Source: a virus | IMG/VR virus record: IMGVR_UViG_3300006754_000018 | Location: 1-57,769 of that record | Strand: one strand, 5' to 3' | DNA: 57,769 bases | Part shown: positions 39,181 through 47,060 of the stretch, piece by piece | How positions within the stretch are numbered: the first letter of the stretch is position 1 | Layout: each line of letters begins with the position of its first letter | Notes under the pieces: model-generated | What the model saw: only the letters and a program-made list of their open reading frames with translations | Told to the model about the DNA's origin: nothing | Databases searched by the model: none | Program-made: the position numbers and the translations under genes

Positions 39181-40772
39181 AATGCATCCACAATGTTATA
39201 CGTATTTTTGCTATACATGATAGCAATATTATTATTATCAAATGGTAGTAAGAATGGAACTCTAGAAGAATTAGAAGTATCTTGAGTTGATGCTATTGGT
39301 TGAGTTCCTTGTCTAGCAGCTTTATTAGGATCAGTTCCGAGAGGAACAGGAATTATATTCTCATTCGTCTCTACATCTGTAGATGCATCTGCTTGTTGAG
39401 ACACTCCAAGAGAATTATCCTTTCTTATATTAGAGTCACCTTTAGAAGGTTCTACTTTTGTTTGATTCTCTTTATCAGCATTCCAAGTATCACCAGTCAA
39501 TCCATCGAAAATCTTAGCCATCACTTTCATAACACCTTTTGGTTTCTCTCCTTCAGGTGTTTCTATATTAGTATTCTTCTTATCAAAATCAAAAGCATTA
39601 AATGTAAAGAGATCTCCTATACCTCTTATCACACTTGATATCCCCGTATGACCAGATTCGCCACGCTTACCTTTCATTCCTTCCTTACCATCAGTACCAT
39701 CCTCTTTGGCAGGTTTAGTACTTAATACATTAGATGTTGTAAGGGGAGTTGATTGTTGAACAGTACTTTCACCTGTACCATCCCCATCACCATGATCAGC
39801 AACCTTTACACCACTTCCAGTTGTCTCAGGAATTACTTTTTCTTTTGTAGTAACAGTACTATCTGGTTCTTGATAGGGTATTACCTGTAATTTCTGTACT
39901 GGGGCCGCAGATGTCTCATCTTCCCTTGGTAGGATAACATCTAATTCTGCTGGTGCCTCGCCTGGTATTAAGGCTGTCTGTGTTGTACCTGCTAAACTCT
40001 TCGGTTTTTCTTGTTCTTCTCCATTTTCAGGTTTTACTTCTTCTTCTTCTGGATCCTTCCCTTTAGCAGCTTTCTTTACCTGATCTTCAAAATTCCAAAT
40101 AGTTTCCTGAAGAGTCTTAACTGCTTTATTAAATTTCTTTATTTCCTTCTTGTTTAATAATTCTGTACCTTCTACTGGTTCTATTGGTGTAACCTTACTT
40201 CCTGGCTTAACCTTTTGTGATTCTCTACCTTTCTTCAGTAATTTACTAACACCCCAAGTTGTCAAAGCAATTAACCCAAGAGTTGCAGCACCCTTGAGAA
40301 TATTCTGAATTAAACCACCTTTCTTCTTCTTAGGTTCCTTAGCACTCTGAGTCTTAGGAGATAAATTTATTTTAGTAAGTTTCTTGAGAAGACTGACAAA
40401 TATCTTCTTAGCCTTGTCAATAAACTTAAATATCTCTTGAAGTGGTTTCTTAAGAGATTGCAAACTCTTTGCGAATGCTTCTAACTGACCCAGACCACCT
40501 TTAAAGATCTTAGCCAACATGGCTCTGGGATCAAATGGTTGTACTGCTTTGGAAACCTTCTTAACTATTTTTGGTTGGAGTCTAGTAATCTGACTCTTAA
40601 CTATCTTACGTACTTTAGTAACAGTTACTGGAGTACCATCATCCTCTGGAAGTTGTAACTTCTTAATGGATCCCTTAAGTACCGAATCCGCTCCTTTAAC
40701 TTTTCCTTCAGTCTTAGGAGAACCCTTTGATGAAGAAATCTTTCTGTTAAGTATAGGTGAAGCTACTACCAT
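39177..40772 (-). CDS. Tape-measure-like structural protein, 531 aa
   Basis: Lys-rich helical N-terminal half (KIVKSQITRLQPKIVKKV; LLKKLTKINLSPK) with one hydrophobic segment near 160 (LIQNILKGAATLGLIALTTW), then a long disordered acidic Pro/Thr/Glu region, and FNAFDFDKKN near 400 shared with the next gene. The position directly after the chaperone pair with its frameshift site is that of the tape measure in long-tailed phages. Which of the two genes sets tail length is not decidable here. Confidence 0.55.
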   Translation of the reverse strand: MVVASPILNRKISSSKGSPKTEGKVKGADSVLKGSIKKLQLPEDDGTPVTVTKVRKIVKSQITRLQPKIVKKVSKAVQPFDPRAMLAKIFKGGLGQLEAFAKSLQSLKKPLQEIFKFIDKAKKIFVSLLKKLTKINLSPKTQSAKEPKKKKGGLIQNILKGAATLGLIALTTWGVSKLLKKGRESQKVKPGSKVTPIEPVEGTELLNKKEIKKFNKAVKTLQETIWNFEDQVKKAAKGKDPEEEEVKPENGEEQEKPKSLAGTTQTALIPGEAPAELDVILPREDETSAAPVQKLQVIPYQEPDSTVTTKEKVIPETTGSGVKVADHGDGDGTGESTVQQSTPLTTSNVLSTKPAKEDGTDGKEGMKGKRGESGHTGISSVIRGIGDLFTFNAFDFDKKNTNIETPEGEKPKGVMKVMAKIFDGLTGDTWNADKENQTKVEPSKGDSNIRKDNSLGVSQQADASTDVETNENIIPVPLGTDPNKAARQGTQPIASTQDTSNSSRVPFLLPFDNNNIAIMYSKNTYNIVDAL

Positions 40773-40961
40773 CTATTGAGCCTGATTTGCTGCTTTTTGT
40801 TTGGCCTTTAAATTCTCTTCTTCAATGTGTTGCCTGAGCAACCCAACATAGATGTCCCGTTCCCACGAAACCATATTTTCAATTTCCGTCAGTGAATATT
40901 TATGGAACTGCATCAAAGCAAAGTTGATTCGGAAGTATGTCTCAAGATCTACATGAGCCAT
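40773..40961 (-). CDS. Small tail-assembly protein, likely made also as a -1 frameshift extension of gp26
   Basis: ATG at 40961 gives 62 residues (MAHVDLETYFRINFALM; YSLTEIENMVSWERDIYVG; Lys/Glu-rich tail). The pattern of an aromatic helix followed by WERDIY is typical of chaperones encoded before tape-measure genes. The frame is open without a stop through the upstream gene's end and is reached from it by a -1 slip at 40970-40976, adding Arg-Leu-Ser before the Met. Confidence 0.65.
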   Translation of the reverse strand: MAHVDLETYFRINFALMQFHKYSLTEIENMVSWERDIYVGLLRQHIEEENLKAKQKAANQAQ

Positions 40962-40963
40962 AC

Positions 40964-41734
40964 TTAGGCGAAAAAATCAGAGAGTCCCTCCAATGTGACA
41001 GGATTATCCTTACCAGTCTTAGGATTGGTAACAACAATATCATGGGTAAGTTTAGGCATAGTCTCAAAGAAGTTTTCAATCTTCTTGAATTGCTCTGAAG
41101 TAAGAGATTCAAGCCATTCTACAAGTTCCTTCTTAGTACATTCTTTAGCAGCCCAAACATTATCATCACTATAAACCATATCAATAGAAGATGCAATAAT
41201 CTGGAAAGACTTTTCAACCCCTCCATCATCTGGAGCACCAGCTCCTCGGATATCAGAATAGAGGAGCTGGTGCTCCACTCCATCATCAGAGAAATTATCA
41301 TCTAAGAATTGATTCAAAGAAGGATACTTCATCTTAAGAGTATATCCCTCACCCAATTGGATCTCTTGACTATGATTAGGATCGGTTTTAACCTCAACCT
41401 CATCAATGTTAATAAAAGCTGGGACTTGGGTTTCACCATCATCACCACAGGTAACAACAATTTCAATCTGTTCTCCAACAGACTTACCACGAACATTCAA
41501 AAAGATATATTCAATATCAAAACTAGGAAGAGTATCAACTTTGATTCCTCTAGTAATGATACAGTCTTTTAATACCTGTTTGACTGCGTTGGAAATTTGT
41601 TTTGGGTTCTGTGATTCTAAGGCTAGAATTAGAATCTTCTCTTCTCTAACTAAAAACGGTCTAAACTTAATTGTCTTTCCTGTAGAAGGTAGAGTCAATT
41701 CATGTTGAGAAGTACTAATTTTTGGTAAAGGCAT
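40964..41734 (-). CDS. 26: Baseplate hub assembly protein gp26-like (T4_baseplate family), 256 aa
   Basis: Begins MPLPKISTSQHELTLPST, then KTIKFRPFLVREEKILILA, the typical start of the gp26/gp51 tail chaperone group; ends GLSDFFA. In T4, gp26 and gp51 assist hub assembly. It precedes the tape-measure-like genes, as G does in lambda-type tails. T TTT TTC lies four codons before the end. CTAAATA at 41766-41772 is a plausible late promoter. Confidence 0.75.
   Translation of the reverse strand: MPLPKISTSQHELTLPSTGKTIKFRPFLVREEKILILALESQNPKQISNAVKQVLKDCIITRGIKVDTLPSFDIEYIFLNVRGKSVGEQIEIVVTCGDDGETQVPAFINIDEVEVKTDPNHSQEIQLGEGYTLKMKYPSLNQFLDDNFSDDGVEHQLLYSDIRGAGAPDDGGVEKSFQIIASSIDMVYSDDNVWAAKECTKKELVEWLESLTSEQFKKIENFFETMPKLTHDIVVTNPKTGKDNPVTLEGLSDFFA
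40970..40976 (-). promoter_or_regulatory. Putative -1 ribosomal frameshift site T TTT TTC
   Basis: On the minus strand the zero-frame codons at the end of the gp26-like gene are GAT TTT TTC GCC TAA. T-TTT-TTC fits the X-XXY-YYZ slippery heptamer in the correct phase. After a -1 slip the ribosome reads CGC CTA AGT ATG into the 62-residue ORF, giving a fusion of about 320 residues. Confidence 0.65.
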
Positions 41735-41765
41735 GATAAGTTATCAATTCATTCATATCTAAAGT

Positions 41766-41772
41766 TATTTAG
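41766..41772 (-). promoter_or_regulatory. Late-promoter-like CTAAATA
   Basis: One-base variant of the late heptamer ATAAATA, 32 bases upstream of the gp26-like ATG. Confidence 0.4.
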
Positions 41773-41789
41773 AGGGTTTTTTAAGACTT

Positions 41790-42047
41790 TTATCCCTGTG
41801 CTCTATCACCTTTCTGTGTATATTCATCTTGTTTCGTAAAGAACTCACTCATGCTTGATTGACAATCAGGTGGTTCAGGGTACTTATATCCTTTCATCTT
41901 TCTCCATTTTCCATGCATTGCACCCATCATCCAGCTAGCTGCAAGACTCTTGGGACCATTCTCAAGCAGATCTAACTCATACTTGCTAGAGGTATAACCC
42001 TTATACTCTTCTCTCCAATTAGAATCGTCAAATGGTGGTTTGTTCAT
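41790..42047 (-). CDS. Conserved cyanophage protein, 85 aa
   Basis: ATG at 42047 (MNKPPFDDSNWREEYKGY) overlaps the upstream gene by 20 bases; the longer start at 42083 would overlap by 56. Contains NGPKSLAASWMMGAMHGKWRK-type helix and Pro-rich KYPEPPD. I recall homologs beside the tail genes in cyanophages, with no function. Confidence 0.6.
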   Translation of the reverse strand: MNKPPFDDSNWREEYKGYTSSKYELDLLENGPKSLAASWMMGAMHGKWRKMKGYKYPEPPDCQSSMSEFFTKQDEYTQKGDRAQG

Positions 42048-42558
42048 AGGTGTAAGTCTTTTTCCCAACTTTAGTGTGTCCATAGGGGCCAGTTTTATTT
42101 GGCCTTACTTGTCCGAGTTTAGAACCTTTATTAGAAACTCCAGTCGAGGTCTTTTTAGCTCTCTTGGCAGTAGGATGTAAAGTAGCTTTGCCTTTACCCT
42201 TCTTAGTGATTACTGAATCTTGGTTGTATTCTTTACCAAGACGTTTCATCCGTTTCTTAAAGGTCTTATACTTTTTCTTAGGAGCATTAACAACAACAGA
42301 TGGTTCACTCACTGTTTTTTTGTTGCCTTTATCATCCTTTTCAGGATATTCTCCTTTAACTTCCTTATATCCATAGCCGTGACTACGGATCTTCTGACGT
42401 AACTCCTTGTTACTCTTTTTATTCTCCTTTTTTGACTTATCACCTCTTGTTGCAGTTAGAACTGCCGTGTTGCGACTCTTGGAATGAGAAACCACACGAG
42501 ACATTCCACCCTCAGTAAGAGAGTTACATTCTAACACAAATTCGATGAAAGTCTTCAT
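42028..42558 (-). CDS. DUF3293-like conserved protein, 176 aa
   Basis: N-terminus MKTFIEFVLECNSLTEGG is the short start common to many T4-like phage proteins. It is followed by a block resembling DUF3293: AVLTATRGDKSKKENKKS, then IRSHGYGYKEVKGEYPE and EPSVVVN. The C-terminal third is Lys/Gly-rich and probably disordered. Function unknown. An exact CATAAATA late element precedes it. Confidence 0.6.
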   Translation of the reverse strand: MKTFIEFVLECNSLTEGGMSRVVSHSKSRNTAVLTATRGDKSKKENKKSNKELRQKIRSHGYGYKEVKGEYPEKDDKGNKKTVSEPSVVVNAPKKKYKTFKKRMKRLGKEYNQDSVITKKGKGKATLHPTAKRAKKTSTGVSNKGSKLGQVRPNKTGPYGHTKVGKKTYTYEQTTI

Positions 42559-42590
42559 AGTACAGACACTTTGTAATGTGGCACAGTAAT

Positions 42591-42598
42591 TATTTATG
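42591..42598 (-). promoter_or_regulatory. Late promoter CATAAATA
   Basis: Exact NATAAATA element at the end of the gp54-like gene, 33 bases upstream of the ATG at 42558. Confidence 0.6.
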
Positions 42599-43538
42599 CC
42601 AGACGGTTCTCATTAGCAGTGTTACTGGTTGGTGCTCCAGATGATGGTGGGAGTGCTGATCTGGCAGATCCACTTAAAACAGTCTGACCATCATGAGTTG
42701 TACCTTGTGAATTAGCCCACGTACTATCACCTTTATTATTATCAGGTTGTACGATAACGTACCTATCATATTTGAAATTAACAGTAACTTGAAGGACCTG
42801 AGCATCCCCATAAGATAACTGAATACTATCAACACTTTCTGGGAAAGCATTAACAAACTGATATGATAGTGGATTTGGTCTCTCTGGTGGGGTCAATGGT
42901 GTTACAACTCCAGGCCTATTAATCATTTTACCCATATCACCCACCATCAATCCTTCATCCTTATTTCTTGCACCAGCCCCTATATTCCTTTCAAATTTAG
43001 TAACAGTAATATCTCTCTTATAACTATGTGGATACCTAAATCTATGAAATCCTTGTCTATCCTTCTGATTGGCATATCCAATTGGGTTACCTTGAACATT
43101 TCTCATACCACCATTAGCGGCATATACAGGATTAATAAAATTAATCCATTCTTGAAATAATCTAAGAACTTGATAATCAGCTGAAAGATAAAACTTTAAA
43201 TTTAAATCAACATAAGCTCTTGACTGTGCAAAGAATTCAGTTACACCCTGTCTTGCTCCAGACTCTTCAATTGAAGCTAAATTAGTACCAGGCAAACTTG
43301 CTTCTGAACATAAAAAATCAAACCTCGCTGCAGTACTCTTATTGAATACTCCAGAAGTAACAAGCCAAGTGTTTAAATCTGTATTAGCACTACCATTATT
43401 CTTGTCAGATAGACCCAATGACACCTTAAATGTATTGGATAAAGCAGGAGACCCTAAAAAATTCTGAAACGATTGAGCCGCTATCCCTTCTCCACCACCA
43501 TCATTGGTTATATTAGCGAGTAAGTTACTTTCTGCCAT
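42594..43538 (-). CDS. 54: gp54-like baseplate tail-tube initiator, 314 aa
   Basis: ATG at 43538 (MAESNLLANITNDG); the frame is open to 43610 but the extra 24 residues cover the intergenic region. FLGSPALSNTFKVSLGL, CSEASLPGTNLASIEE, EFFAQSRAYVDLNLKFYLS and the beta-rich YPHSYKRDITVTKFERN are tube-protein features. Length is close to T4 gp54 (320). It is divergent from the gp4 gene. Confidence 0.7.
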   Translation of the reverse strand: MAESNLLANITNDGGGEGIAAQSFQNFLGSPALSNTFKVSLGLSDKNNGSANTDLNTWLVTSGVFNKSTAARFDFLCSEASLPGTNLASIEESGARQGVTEFFAQSRAYVDLNLKFYLSADYQVLRLFQEWINFINPVYAANGGMRNVQGNPIGYANQKDRQGFHRFRYPHSYKRDITVTKFERNIGAGARNKDEGLMVGDMGKMINRPGVVTPLTPPERPNPLSYQFVNAFPESVDSIQLSYGDAQVLQVTVNFKYDRYVIVQPDNNKGDSTWANSQGTTHDGQTVLSGSARSALPPSSGAPTSNTANENRLA

Positions 43539-43543
43539 GTGAT

Positions 43544-43550
43544 CTAAATA
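43544..43550 (+). promoter_or_regulatory. Late-promoter-like CTAAATA
   Basis: CTAAATA on the plus strand, 28 bases upstream of the gp4 ATG, in the divergent interval between gp54 and gp4. Confidence 0.45.
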
Positions 43551-43577
43551 ATGCCATGATCCCCACATACTATGTAT

Positions 43578-44015
43578 ATGGCTTATAAGGGAAAATATAA
43601 ACCAAGACACACCAAAAAGTATAAAGGAGACCCAACCCAGATAATTTATAGATCACTCTGGGAAAGGAAATTCATGGAATACTGTGATCTGAATGAGAGT
43701 ATAAGTCAGTGGCAATCAGAAGAATTCTGGATTCCATATAAGAGTCCTCTGGATAATAAGATGCATAGGTACTTCCCTGACTTCTTTATTAAATACAAGG
43801 ACTCTAAAGGAAAGAAGAGATCAGTTGTAATAGAAGTCAAACCAAAGAAACAACTATTGATGCCCAAAAGAAATCCCAAGAAGAGAACAAAAGCCTGGGC
43901 ATATGAAGTACAAACATATGTTGTCAATCAAGCAAAATGGGAAGCAGCAAAGGATTACTGTGATAATAGAAAGTATGAGTTCAAAATCATGACAGAGGAT
44001 GACCTAGGGATATGA
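43578..44015 (+). CDS. 4: Head-completion protein gp4
   Basis: Start set at the second ATG (43578), giving MAYKGKYKPRHTKKYKGDP, the recognisable beginning of T4-like gp4; the frame also has an ATG two codons earlier. IIYRSLWERKFMEYCD, then FFIKYKDSKGKKRSVVIEVKP look like a small nuclease-fold protein with the E-x-K pair in VIEVKPKK. gp4 finishes DNA-filled heads before tail joining. 145 residues. Confidence 0.85.
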   Translation: MAYKGKYKPRHTKKYKGDPTQIIYRSLWERKFMEYCDLNESISQWQSEEFWIPYKSPLDNKMHRYFPDFFIKYKDSKGKKRSVVIEVKPKKQLLMPKRNPKKRTKAWAYEVQTYVVNQAKWEAAKDYCDNRKYEFKIMTEDDLGI

Positions 44016-44512
44016 TTGCTGAAACAATAAAAAAGAGAGCTGGTAAAAAGAACAAAAGTGGAGATTGGTATGTCTCTCAATTGGAAGATGAATTAGCTCC
44101 TCTACAAGATAAAAATATCAGTTTTGTTGATACTGGAGGGATAACTCTTGGTAGCATGTTCTTCTTCTCTTATGGTGCAAAATTTCCAGAAAGATATGAA
44201 TTTTGGGATGTACAACCACTAGCAGTTGCACTCAGTTTTTATAAAGATGGATTCCTAGGTGCGAACTTACACTACATAAATCCCCAATATAGAGACGCAG
44301 TTGCAAGAAGCCTACTAAATAGTGGTAGCGAAGGTGCAACGACTGTACCTAAAAACACTTTGCACAAATACCTATACTCTGGTATAGGTAATCTATATCA
44401 AGTTCCTGATGGTGAAGATTGGGCGGAGATATCCCTTCTCCCGACTGAAAAATTTATGAATAACAAAGGAATGAAATATCCTAAACATAAAGCCTGGAAC
44501 TGGAAAAAATAA
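44012..44512 (+). CDS. Conserved myovirus protein of the gp4-gp48 cluster, 166 aa
   Basis: ATG overlaps the gp4 stop by four bases, and its TAA shares a base with the gp48 ATG. Lys-rich start (KKRAGKKNKSGDWYVSQLE), then FFSYGAKFPERYEFWD and GANLHYINPQYRDAVARS. From memory it is conserved in marine T4-like phages but unnamed. The context points to neck or baseplate. Confidence 0.65.
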   Translation: MIAETIKKRAGKKNKSGDWYVSQLEDELAPLQDKNISFVDTGGITLGSMFFFSYGAKFPERYEFWDVQPLAVALSFYKDGFLGANLHYINPQYRDAVARSLLNSGSEGATTVPKNTLHKYLYSGIGNLYQVPDGEDWAEISLLPTEKFMNNKGMKYPKHKAWNWKK

Positions 44513-46170
44513 TGGCCGCCACTGGACCCCAAGAAGTATCAACCGCAGCAATTACCACTAATGGTAAGCCAGGTATTACAGCGATTAATTCCAATACTAA
44601 TAAGGAACAAAATTATAAATTATACTATATCGGAGAAAGTAAATCAGCCGTTGTATTACCTGTAGATAATCAAACTCCTCCAAAACCGATAATCGGAGGT
44701 AAGCCAATATACACGAGTGGAGTATGGGATACCACACAGTTCAGTGGGATAGAATCAAGCGATCAAGCAGCAATACACAGTAAAATACAAACTGAAATAA
44801 GAAATCACACAACAACTACCAAACAAGATGTTCCACAATGGGCTTCTGTTGATAATCAAGGGTTTGATGTAACATCTACACAGACTCAAGTTGCTGCCGA
44901 CACAGAAGATAATAAAGCTGGTGGAATCTTACAATTTATCCCTGATGCATGGAACTGGACTAAGAATGCCACTAGTAATTTTATTGAGGGATCTCAACGT
45001 AACTTGGATCTTGGTATTCAAGTTTGGACAGATGGCCCAGCTGCTCTTGTTTTTAATGCTGGTGTGCAAGGTGGAGGATATGATAATGCTAACGATATTT
45101 TATTCAAGAAAGTGATTACATACCCATCAGACTTGTCTAGTCAACAAGATGTGATGAAAATTGATTGTTATTCATATCAACCTCCATACGAAGCTTCTAT
45201 GGCACAGAGCTTTGGTAAAAGTAATGGTAGTAATCTAGGATTGGGTCTTTCGAGACAATCTCCATACAGAAAGAAATTGGGTGCAGGAATTATACTACCA
45301 GTGCCAAATAATGTTTCAGATGCCAACTCTACCAGTTGGGTTGATGATAACATGTCAACCCTGTCAATGGGAGCAGCACAACATGTAAATGCTACCTTTA
45401 AAGGTAAGACAGCAACATTAGCTGCTGGAATGATGTTTGGTCAGGGTGGTATGAGACTTGCAGAAGGATTTAACAGATTAACTGGTCATGCTGCACTCTG
45501 GGGTAATATTGGTACAAAACAAGCAGGTCAAGGAGAACTAGGAGCTAACCTAATAAGTCAATTAACTGGGAAACTAGGATATGACATTACTCCAGAGACT
45601 ATTCTAAGTAGAGCTGGTGGTGTAATTGCAAACGCCAATACTGAACTAATGTTCTCTGGAGTGAAATTAAGACAATTTGGATTCCAATGGAGAATGACTC
45701 CAAGGGATGAAATGGAAGCACATCAAATTAGAATGATAATTCGTGCATTTAAACAGTGGTCTGCTCCTAAAAAGATAATAAAATTACATTCAGGTGATAA
45801 CGAAAAGGCTACTGCGGGGGCACCATCATATTTCCTAGGAACTCCAAACATCTTCAGACTTAGATACCTGACATCTGGTGGTAGAAACATACTTGGATTA
45901 AACAAATTCAAACCTTGTGCTTTAACTAGTATTCAAGTTCAATATACCCCAGATGGACAATGGAATGCTTATGAAGGTGGCCAACCAATATCTGTAATAA
46001 TGGATCTCAGGTTTGCAGAACTAGAACCAATATATAATACTGATTATAGTGGTAATAATATTGCAGAGAATAGAGCATTTGATTCTAATGATCCCAACTC
46101 TTTAGGAGATCTAATGCCCATTAGTATTATTCAACAAAACAATCCAGCATCATCAGACGTAGGGTATTAA
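44512..46170 (+). CDS. 48: Baseplate tail-tube cap gp48
   Basis: The second half has MFSGVKLRQFGFQWRMTPRD, HQIRMIIRAFKQWSAPKK, FLGTPNIFRLRYLT and CALTSIQVQYTPDGQWNA, the conserved tube-like core of gp48. 552 residues, longer than T4 gp48 (364) through a low-complexity N-terminal part. It caps the baseplate and starts tail-tube polymerisation together with gp54. Confidence 0.8.
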   Translation: MAATGPQEVSTAAITTNGKPGITAINSNTNKEQNYKLYYIGESKSAVVLPVDNQTPPKPIIGGKPIYTSGVWDTTQFSGIESSDQAAIHSKIQTEIRNHTTTTKQDVPQWASVDNQGFDVTSTQTQVAADTEDNKAGGILQFIPDAWNWTKNATSNFIEGSQRNLDLGIQVWTDGPAALVFNAGVQGGGYDNANDILFKKVITYPSDLSSQQDVMKIDCYSYQPPYEASMAQSFGKSNGSNLGLGLSRQSPYRKKLGAGIILPVPNNVSDANSTSWVDDNMSTLSMGAAQHVNATFKGKTATLAAGMMFGQGGMRLAEGFNRLTGHAALWGNIGTKQAGQGELGANLISQLTGKLGYDITPETILSRAGGVIANANTELMFSGVKLRQFGFQWRMTPRDEMEAHQIRMIIRAFKQWSAPKKIIKLHSGDNEKATAGAPSYFLGTPNIFRLRYLTSGGRNILGLNKFKPCALTSIQVQYTPDGQWNAYEGGQPISVIMDLRFAELEPIYNTDYSGNNIAENRAFDSNDPNSLGDLMPISIIQQNNPASSDVGY

Positions 46171-46171
46171 A

Positions 46172-46939
46172 ATGTCTCTAGGATACTTTTCACATTTACC
46201 AAATATAAATTACGTTTCTAGAACTACTGATAGAAGTTCTAATGATGAATTTATTCCAGTAAAAAACCTCTTTAAAAGAGGAAGACTTCGTGAAGACTTA
46301 TCATCAGTCTTCACGGCATTTAATGATTATGTAATTGCCGAAGATATGAGACCAGAACAGGTCGCAATGGAGATATATGGGGACCCTAGGTTAGATTGGG
46401 TAGTCTTAACCTGCAACAATATAATCAACGTTAGAGACGAATGGCCACTCAATACAGACAGTTTTAGAAAATTCTTATTGGACAAATATGGTTCTGATGA
46501 GAACATGGCAAAAATCCATCATTACGAAACCCAAGCATTTAATGATAACTATGCAAGAATCGTAATACCAGCAGGATTAAAAGTAGATTCCAACTTTGAC
46601 TTCAACTTCATTTTATATAATAAAGAATACCAACAAGAACTAAGTTATAGTGGTGGTCTTGACAACACGTCTCTATCAAATACAACAAAGGTAGATGCAC
46701 AGGGAAATGCAACAGATTCCTCTGGAAACGTTATAACAAATAATAATCTTAGAGCAGTATCATATCTGGAATACGAACAAGACATTGATAATGGAAAGAG
46801 AAGAATCAAGGTTTTGAAAAAAGATTATCTTGATACTGTATATAATGATATGAAGAATATATTCAAGTACAAGAAGTCCAGTCAATATAGGACTCCATTC
46901 CTAAAAGAAGCACATAACCCAAGACTTAGCGGGTCATAA
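46172..46939 (+). CDS. 53: Baseplate wedge protein gp53
   Basis: MSLGYFSHLPNINYVSR, then VKNLFKRGRLREDLSSV and RPEQVAMEIYGDPRLDW with VVLTCNNIINVRDEWPL are the hallmarks of gp53 (phage and LysM-like wedge family). 255 residues against 196 in T4. It starts one base after the gp48 stop and ends the plus-strand operon, with a terminator at 47014-47049. Confidence 0.85.
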   Translation: MSLGYFSHLPNINYVSRTTDRSSNDEFIPVKNLFKRGRLREDLSSVFTAFNDYVIAEDMRPEQVAMEIYGDPRLDWVVLTCNNIINVRDEWPLNTDSFRKFLLDKYGSDENMAKIHHYETQAFNDNYARIVIPAGLKVDSNFDFNFILYNKEYQQELSYSGGLDNTSLSNTTKVDAQGNATDSSGNVITNNNLRAVSYLEYEQDIDNGKRRIKVLKKDYLDTVYNDMKNIFKYKKSSQYRTPFLKEAHNPRLSGS

Positions 46940-46961
46940 AAAAAGAGCCCCCATCGGGGCC
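46938..46961 (-). terminator. Intrinsic terminator for minus-strand gp32 transcript
   Basis: Minus strand: stem GCCCC/GGGGC (46956-46960 with 46947-46951), then CTC and seven T, overlapping the gp53 stop. It lies beyond the plus-strand terminator. Confidence 0.7.
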
Positions 46962-47013
46962 CCAATATTCTGGTTCTCTCGGATCGATCCGTGGATCCCA
47001 CCAAAAGAAACCA

Positions 47014-47049
47014 AGCTGATGCAATCTAACATGCATCAGCGGTTTTTTT
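47014..47049 (+). terminator. Intrinsic terminator after gp53
   Basis: Plus strand: perfect 9-bp stem GCTGATGCA/TGCATCAGC (47015-47023 with 47032-47040), then GG and seven T. It ends 12 bases before the gp32 stop. Confidence 0.85.
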
Positions 47050-47060
47050 AGCTCCATAGG

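Noticed and set aside
40893-40900. CATAAATA inside the small ORF after gp26
   Set aside because: It is inside coding sequence 120 bases from the next gene; not treated as a promoter.
43539-43610. Longer N-terminus for the gp54-like protein
   Set aside because: The extra residues cover the divergent promoter region and lack similarity to tube proteins; the ATG at 43538 is natural.
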